From positions 124,001 to 188,000 of the forward strand of contig JAFWDK010000010.1 in assembly GCA_017513085.1 (NCBI GenBank): 64,000 nt of DNA, read 5' to 3'. A program made the translations under genes and the position numbers. The notes under the pieces were generated by a model, which saw only the letters and a program-made list of their open reading frames with translations, was not told the DNA's origin and made no database searches. Position 1 is the first letter of the stretch. Every line of letters starts with the position of its first letter. Origin of the DNA: Clostridiales bacterium (lineage in GTDB: Bacteria; Bacillota; Clostridia; Saccharofermentanales; Saccharofermentanaceae). Positions 60,462 through 64,000 of the stretch are shown here, piece by piece.

Positions 60462-62729
60462 TTTTTTCTTCTTATAGATGACATATCCGATTGCTCCTGC
60501 TACGCTGAGCTGGCTGATGACAAAAGAGGCGATCCAGGAGAGCGGATAGTGAAAATGGATATCGACTTCACCGTTGGTGGCTGTCGGTAGAGATAGCATC
60601 ATGTGGTTATTGCGGCCACTTTCGGTCTTTAGGTCGAGAGTGGCCGAGTTATTTTTCAGATCAACTTCATAATGGTTGTAGTTAAACAGAGGAAGCGTGA
60701 CCGAACCCTCTTTATCTGACGTATAGAAGAAATGAATATGGTCACCATCCTTTTCAAATTCAGAAATGGAGACTCCGTCTGTAGCTTCATACTCATACGG
60801 TGTATCGAAAACATCTGTCCCGGTTAGTACATATTCGTGTTCACTACACCAAGCCGGTCGAAGATTCAGTACGGAATCGTAGTTCACTTTTTCCTGGGTG
60901 TTCGCGTAGTGTAGACAACTGTAACCGGTGCCTGCGATCGCAAAGAGCAAAGCTATGCTCACTCCGGCATATCTCTTAAACCGGCTTTTTTCAGACAACG
61001 TGGTGTCATTAAGGCATTCACCCAGTGCCAGCACGGAAAACAGACCGGCAAAGGCAAGGAAACGCCAAGGAAACTGTATGCTGCTGACAATGTTTTGCAT
61101 TCCGGGAAGACCGGTCAGGAAGTCCCAAGGGAAATACGAAGAGCATAACCATAGAGAAATCAGGGTGAAAAAGATATACTGGATCAGTCTGGCATATCTT
61201 CCGAAAAAAGCACTTCTTCTGTCCGTGCCGGATCTCCTGAAACAATATAGCAGATAGAAGAGAGTAAAGAATATAAGAACAATAGCTGGAAGCGCGCCGG
61301 GATGCGATTTCATCACGTCATAGATCTTTATTCCTCGTTCATTCATGGAAAAGGTATTTCTTGAAGCATCCATGACATTGACGCGCTCGTGCATGGCTTC
61401 ATCAAGGAAAGGCACAATAAACCCGAGATTTACGACCAACACAGCTCCGGCGGCAGAAAGAAGCGCCAGAAGCCTTTTACGGACGAGTGCTCTGCGGATG
61501 TTGAACAGAAAGACCATTACCAGCATGATAATTGCCATTTCCAAAGTCAGGATATGGGAATTCAAAACTCCGGTAAATCCAATAACAAACAAGATAACAG
61601 AACGAAAGCAGTCATCTTTAAACAGCGCATATACGGCATAGGCAAGGAAAGGAAGAAAGGCAATCGCACAGTATTCTCCAACCGCTCCTCGTTCGAACAT
61701 ATCTACAAAACGGTAAAACAGAAATGAATATGCGATCGCGCCTGTAAAACCGGTTTTTCTTCCGAATATGCCGCTGAAGCAATAGTAGGAAGAAGCGAGA
61801 GTCAGGAAATTGATCAAAACAACAAAGAGCCTGTAACTAAGCCCCATGCTCAAACCGGAGATGTTACCCAATGCCGGAAGATAAAGAAGCATGTCTCCGT
61901 AAAAAGCACTGACCATATATCCGTAGCCGTTATACCAGTTTGTCTGGAATTTTACCCAGGGAATCCCTCGCAAAAGGCCGTCCTTGATGCCATAGATACG
62001 CAAGACGTGAAACTCCAGATCGTTGGTCGTATATAAGTACGAAGACGGGAGAATAAGAGGCAAAGACATAAGAAGTCCTGCCCCGAACAACAGAAGATAA
62101 TGTTTTCGACGATCCGGATATTTAAAGATCAAGAAGAAAAGAATGTTCAAAATGACGCAGAACAGAAACCATAAAACACAAACGGCAGTGATCCGCATCG
62201 GCAAAGCTGCCATATCGTCGACGGAATAGACCGAGAGCTCTTCGATGGAAAAAGAACTGTCCCCCTTACTGATAAACCCGATGTAGAGGTCATCCACACG
62301 CGAAGTGAGGGTAAATCCGATGACTTCACTTGAGCCTTTTGGATTCGGTTTTACCCAACGATCCTGGAATACTCCTTGTTTATCTAAAGAATCGGACATG
62401 ACAACAATGTAGTTTTCTGTTACATTGCATGAATACTTGATCGAAAGAGCGTAACTTCCTTTTTCCAAAGAAAACGGAACAGTCTTTCTGGTCTCTTCTC
62501 CGTGAAGAGTCACGATTTTTTCTATCCCGCCGGATGGCGCTTCTTCTGTGGCTGTTTCGACAGGAATGACATCTTCTTTAAAGAAATTCCTTGTATATGA
62601 AGTTTTGTTTTTCCCGTTCAAAGAAACCATGACGAGAAGAACTACAAGAAGAATTACCTCGAGAACAAGCGCGATCTCCAGGTAATTCGCAAATCTTTTC
62701 GTTGGTTTATCACCGGGAAGGACATTCAT
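60414..62729 (-). CDS. Large multi-pass membrane protein, GT-C glycosyltransferase-like
   Basis: The 771-residue protein has one membrane helix near the start (about residues 16-38), a luminal/external beta-rich region (about 45-175), then at least eleven helices (about 178-590) and a second external region with a last helix near 740. The mix of helices with external Asp/Glu/Tyr-rich loops and a [19 protein letters not shown] stretch resembles GT-C-type or YfhO-like membrane glycosyltransferases. No substrate can be named. It starts 4 bp downstream of argH on the minus strand with AAAGG as ribosome site. Its 3' end overlaps the PFL gene. Confidence 0.65.
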   Translation of the reverse strand: MNVLPGDKPTKRFANYLEIALVLEVILLVVLLVMVSLNGKNKTSYTRNFFKEDVIPVETATEEAPSGGIEKIVTLHGEETRKTVPFSLEKGSYALSIKYSCNVTENYIVVMSDSLDKQGVFQDRWVKPNPKGSSEVIGFTLTSRVDDLYIGFISKGDSSFSIEELSVYSVDDMAALPMRITAVCVLWFLFCVILNILFFLIFKYPDRRKHYLLLFGAGLLMSLPLILPSSYLYTTNDLEFHVLRIYGIKDGLLRGIPWVKFQTNWYNGYGYMVSAFYGDMLLYLPALGNISGLSMGLSYRLFVVLINFLTLASSYYCFSGIFGRKTGFTGAIAYSFLFYRFVDMFERGAVGEYCAIAFLPFLAYAVYALFKDDCFRSVILFVIGFTGVLNSHILTLEMAIIMLVMVFLFNIRRALVRKRLLALLSAAGAVLVVNLGFIVPFLDEAMHERVNVMDASRNTFSMNERGIKIYDVMKSHPGALPAIVLIFFTLFYLLYCFRRSGTDRRSAFFGRYARLIQYIFFTLISLWLCSSYFPWDFLTGLPGMQNIVSSIQFPWRFLAFAGLFSVLALGECLNDTTLSEKSRFKRYAGVSIALLFAIAGTGYSCLHYANTQEKVNYDSVLNLRPAWCSEHEYVLTGTDVFDTPYEYEATDGVSISEFEKDGDHIHFFYTSDKEGSVTLPLFNYNHYEVDLKNNSATLDLKTESGRNNHMMLSLPTATNGEVDIHFHYPLSWIASFVISQLSVAGAIGYVIYKKKKSVSHTMDRSRDTSAS

Positions 62730-62733
62730 TACA

Positions 62734-64000
62734 TTAACCTTTGACTATGTTCAGAGCAGCTTCTACGGTTTCCGGAGCCGGTGCACCAATGATGGTTCTC
62801 TTATTGACACATGTCTGCAAAGAGATAGCATCGTATACATCCTCGTCGATCAGATCGGAGAACTGCCTGAATTCTTCCAAAGAAAGCTTTTCCAACGTGG
62901 TATTGTGCTCGATGCAGTAGTGGACGAGCTTACCGGAGATCTCGTGCGTGCTTCTGAACGGAATGCCCTTGCGGACAAGATAGTCAGCAAGGTCGGTGGC
63001 ATTGGTGAATCCGCCGAGCGCGGCCTTCTCCATGTTGTCCTTGCGAAGTTTCATGGTCTTGATCATACCGGTAAAGGGAACAAGAACCCCTTTGATCGTA
63101 TCGATCACATCAAAAATTGCTTCCTGCACTTCCTGCATGTCTTTGTTATAGGTTAGAGGCAGACCCTTCATGGTCACCAGAAGGGAGATGAGGTCACCAT
63201 AGACACGGCCGGTCTTGCCACGAGTAAGCTCTGCAACATCGGGGTTCTTTTTCTGTGGCATCATGGAAGAACCGGTAGAATAAGCATCATCCAGCTCGAT
63301 GAATTTGAATTCCTGGGATGAATAGAGAATGATTTCTTCAGAAAGACGGGACAAATGCATCATAAGCAGAGATGCGAAAGAGGCAAGTTCAATCGCCCAG
63401 TCTCTGTCTGCGACACCATCCAGAGAGTTCAGAGTGACGCCGTTCATACCCAGTTGATCAGCAACGAATTCACGGTCGAGAGGATAAGTGGTGCCGGCCA
63501 GTGCGCCGGACCCAAGAGGGGAGATGTTCGTTCTGGCGATGGCCTCGTCGAGACGATCCATATCACGGCCGAACATCTGAATGTATGCCATGAGATAGTG
63601 CGCGAATGTGATAGGCTGGGCACGCTGAAGGTGTGTATATCCCGGCATATATGTCTTGGTATTAGCTTGCGCGATTTCTATCAAAGTATCACGCAAGAGC
63701 CCGAGCAGTGATTGAATCTCTTTTGCTTCATCCACAGCGTAGAGACGCTGATCCAACGCGACCTGATCGTTTCTGGATCTTCCTGTATGAAGACGCTTTC
63801 CGGCATCGCCGATGCGGTTGGTGAGTTCTTCTTCAATGAACATATGAATGTCTTCGGCATCCGAATCAAAAGTGAGTTTTCCGGATTCAATGTCATCCAG
63901 AATGGATAATAGTCCTTCTTTGATCTGATCAGCATCTTCCTGTGTGATGATACCCTGTTTTGCCAACATCTGACTGTGGGCAACCGAGCCCTCGATATCC
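62734..64000 (-). CDS. argH: Argininosuccinate lyase, 5'-truncated at the window edge
   Basis: This is the C-terminal part of the enzyme that splits argininosuccinate to arginine and fumarate. The frame is open to the right edge, so the N-terminus lies outside. Signature GSSMMPQKKNPD, the GRSRNDQVALD block and the YTHLQRAQPITFAH helix are visible. It is the distal step of arginine synthesis. The membrane-protein gene follows 4 bp later on the same strand. Confidence 0.96.
   Translation of the reverse strand, partial: DIEGSVAHSQMLAKQGIITQEDADQIKEGLLSILDDIESGKLTFDSDAEDIHMFIEEELTNRIGDAGKRLHTGRSRNDQVALDQRLYAVDEAKEIQSLLGLLRDTLIEIAQANTKTYMPGYTHLQRAQPITFAHYLMAYIQMFGRDMDRLDEAIARTNISPLGSGALAGTTYPLDREFVADQLGMNGVTLNSLDGVADRDWAIELASFASLLMMHLSRLSEEIILYSSQEFKFIELDDAYSTGSSMMPQKKNPDVAELTRGKTGRVYGDLISLLVTMKGLPLTYNKDMQEVQEAIFDVIDTIKGVLVPFTGMIKTMKLRKDNMEKAALGGFTNATDLADYLVRKGIPFRSTHEISGKLVHYCIEHNTTLEKLSLEEFRQFSDLIDEDVYDAISLQTCVNKRTIIGAPAPETVEAALNIVKG

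Overview
The window is about 64 kb of a low-to-mid GC Firmicutes chromosome. It most resembles a Clostridia member near the Oscillospirales/Saccharofermentans group, but that placement is inferred from gene content, not from a search. Support comes from strong AGGAGG-type ribosome sites, many GTG/TTG starts, a perfect CIRCE element before groESL, a perfect pair of Spo0A-type boxes, a UPF0735 ACT protein, a UPF0237/UPF0210 pair, a DUF4340 protein, and a redox cluster of the kind found beside clostridial [FeFe]-hydrogenases. Coding density is high and nothing looks like a prophage, IS element or CRISPR array. Both ends cut a gene: a type II topoisomerase B subunit at the left and argH at the right.

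Layout. 1-6.1 kb: ParE/ParC-like topoisomerase genes run directly into a degenerate polysaccharide-deacetylase-like membrane protein and a transglutaminase-like lipoprotein. 6.2-10.8 kb: a bacterial PH-domain protein, a sirtuin with a histone-H1-like tail, a membrane-bound MutS-like ATPase, and lysA. 10.9-15.4 kb: a four-gene signalling operon of kinase-like protein, vWA protein, PP2C phosphatase and acidic coiled-coil protein, equivalent to the YegI/YegL/YegK (TerY-P) triad plus a fourth member. 15.5-24.4 kb: mraY (minus strand), argS, an M3 peptidase, an RsmF-like methyltransferase, rdgB, an ACT regulator, hom and an unknown protein. 24.5-26.4 kb: a large glutamine synthetase (minus strand).

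26.6-30.9 kb: a redox-signalling cluster (DRTGG protein, RsbW-like ATPase, [FeFe]-hydrogenase-like Fe-S protein, second DRTGG protein, PHP phosphoesterase, second ATPase, small [2Fe-2S] protein) with no hydrogenase downstream. The RsbW-like gene appears to begin at an ATA codon. 30.9-36 kb: a membrane protein, malic enzyme, an Lrp-type regulator, an aminotransferase and prfB without a frameshift. 36-39.8 kb: a 956-residue bitopic protein divergent from comEA, with Spo0A-type boxes between them. 39.9-44.9 kb: tRNA-Leu and initiator tRNA, then a two-TM sensor-like protein, a sensor-MFS fusion, a sigma-region-2-like membrane protein and an LCP ligase.

44.9-48.3 kb: groESL, a small membrane protein and an acyl-ACP thioesterase. 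48.4-58.7 kb: a Gld-type ABC system (ATPase, permease, GldG-like, DUF4340, beta-propeller-like protein), then a CYTH protein, two FAD oxidoreductases and an MBL-fold hydrolase. 58.8-64 kb: an ACT/PFL pair, a large multi-TM GT-C-like protein and argH. The most distinctive regions are the kinase/vWA/phosphatase operon, the hydrogenase-less redox cluster with its ATA start, and the sensor-MFS locus. No intergenic gap exceeds about 300 bases except 39794-40172, which holds the two tRNAs.
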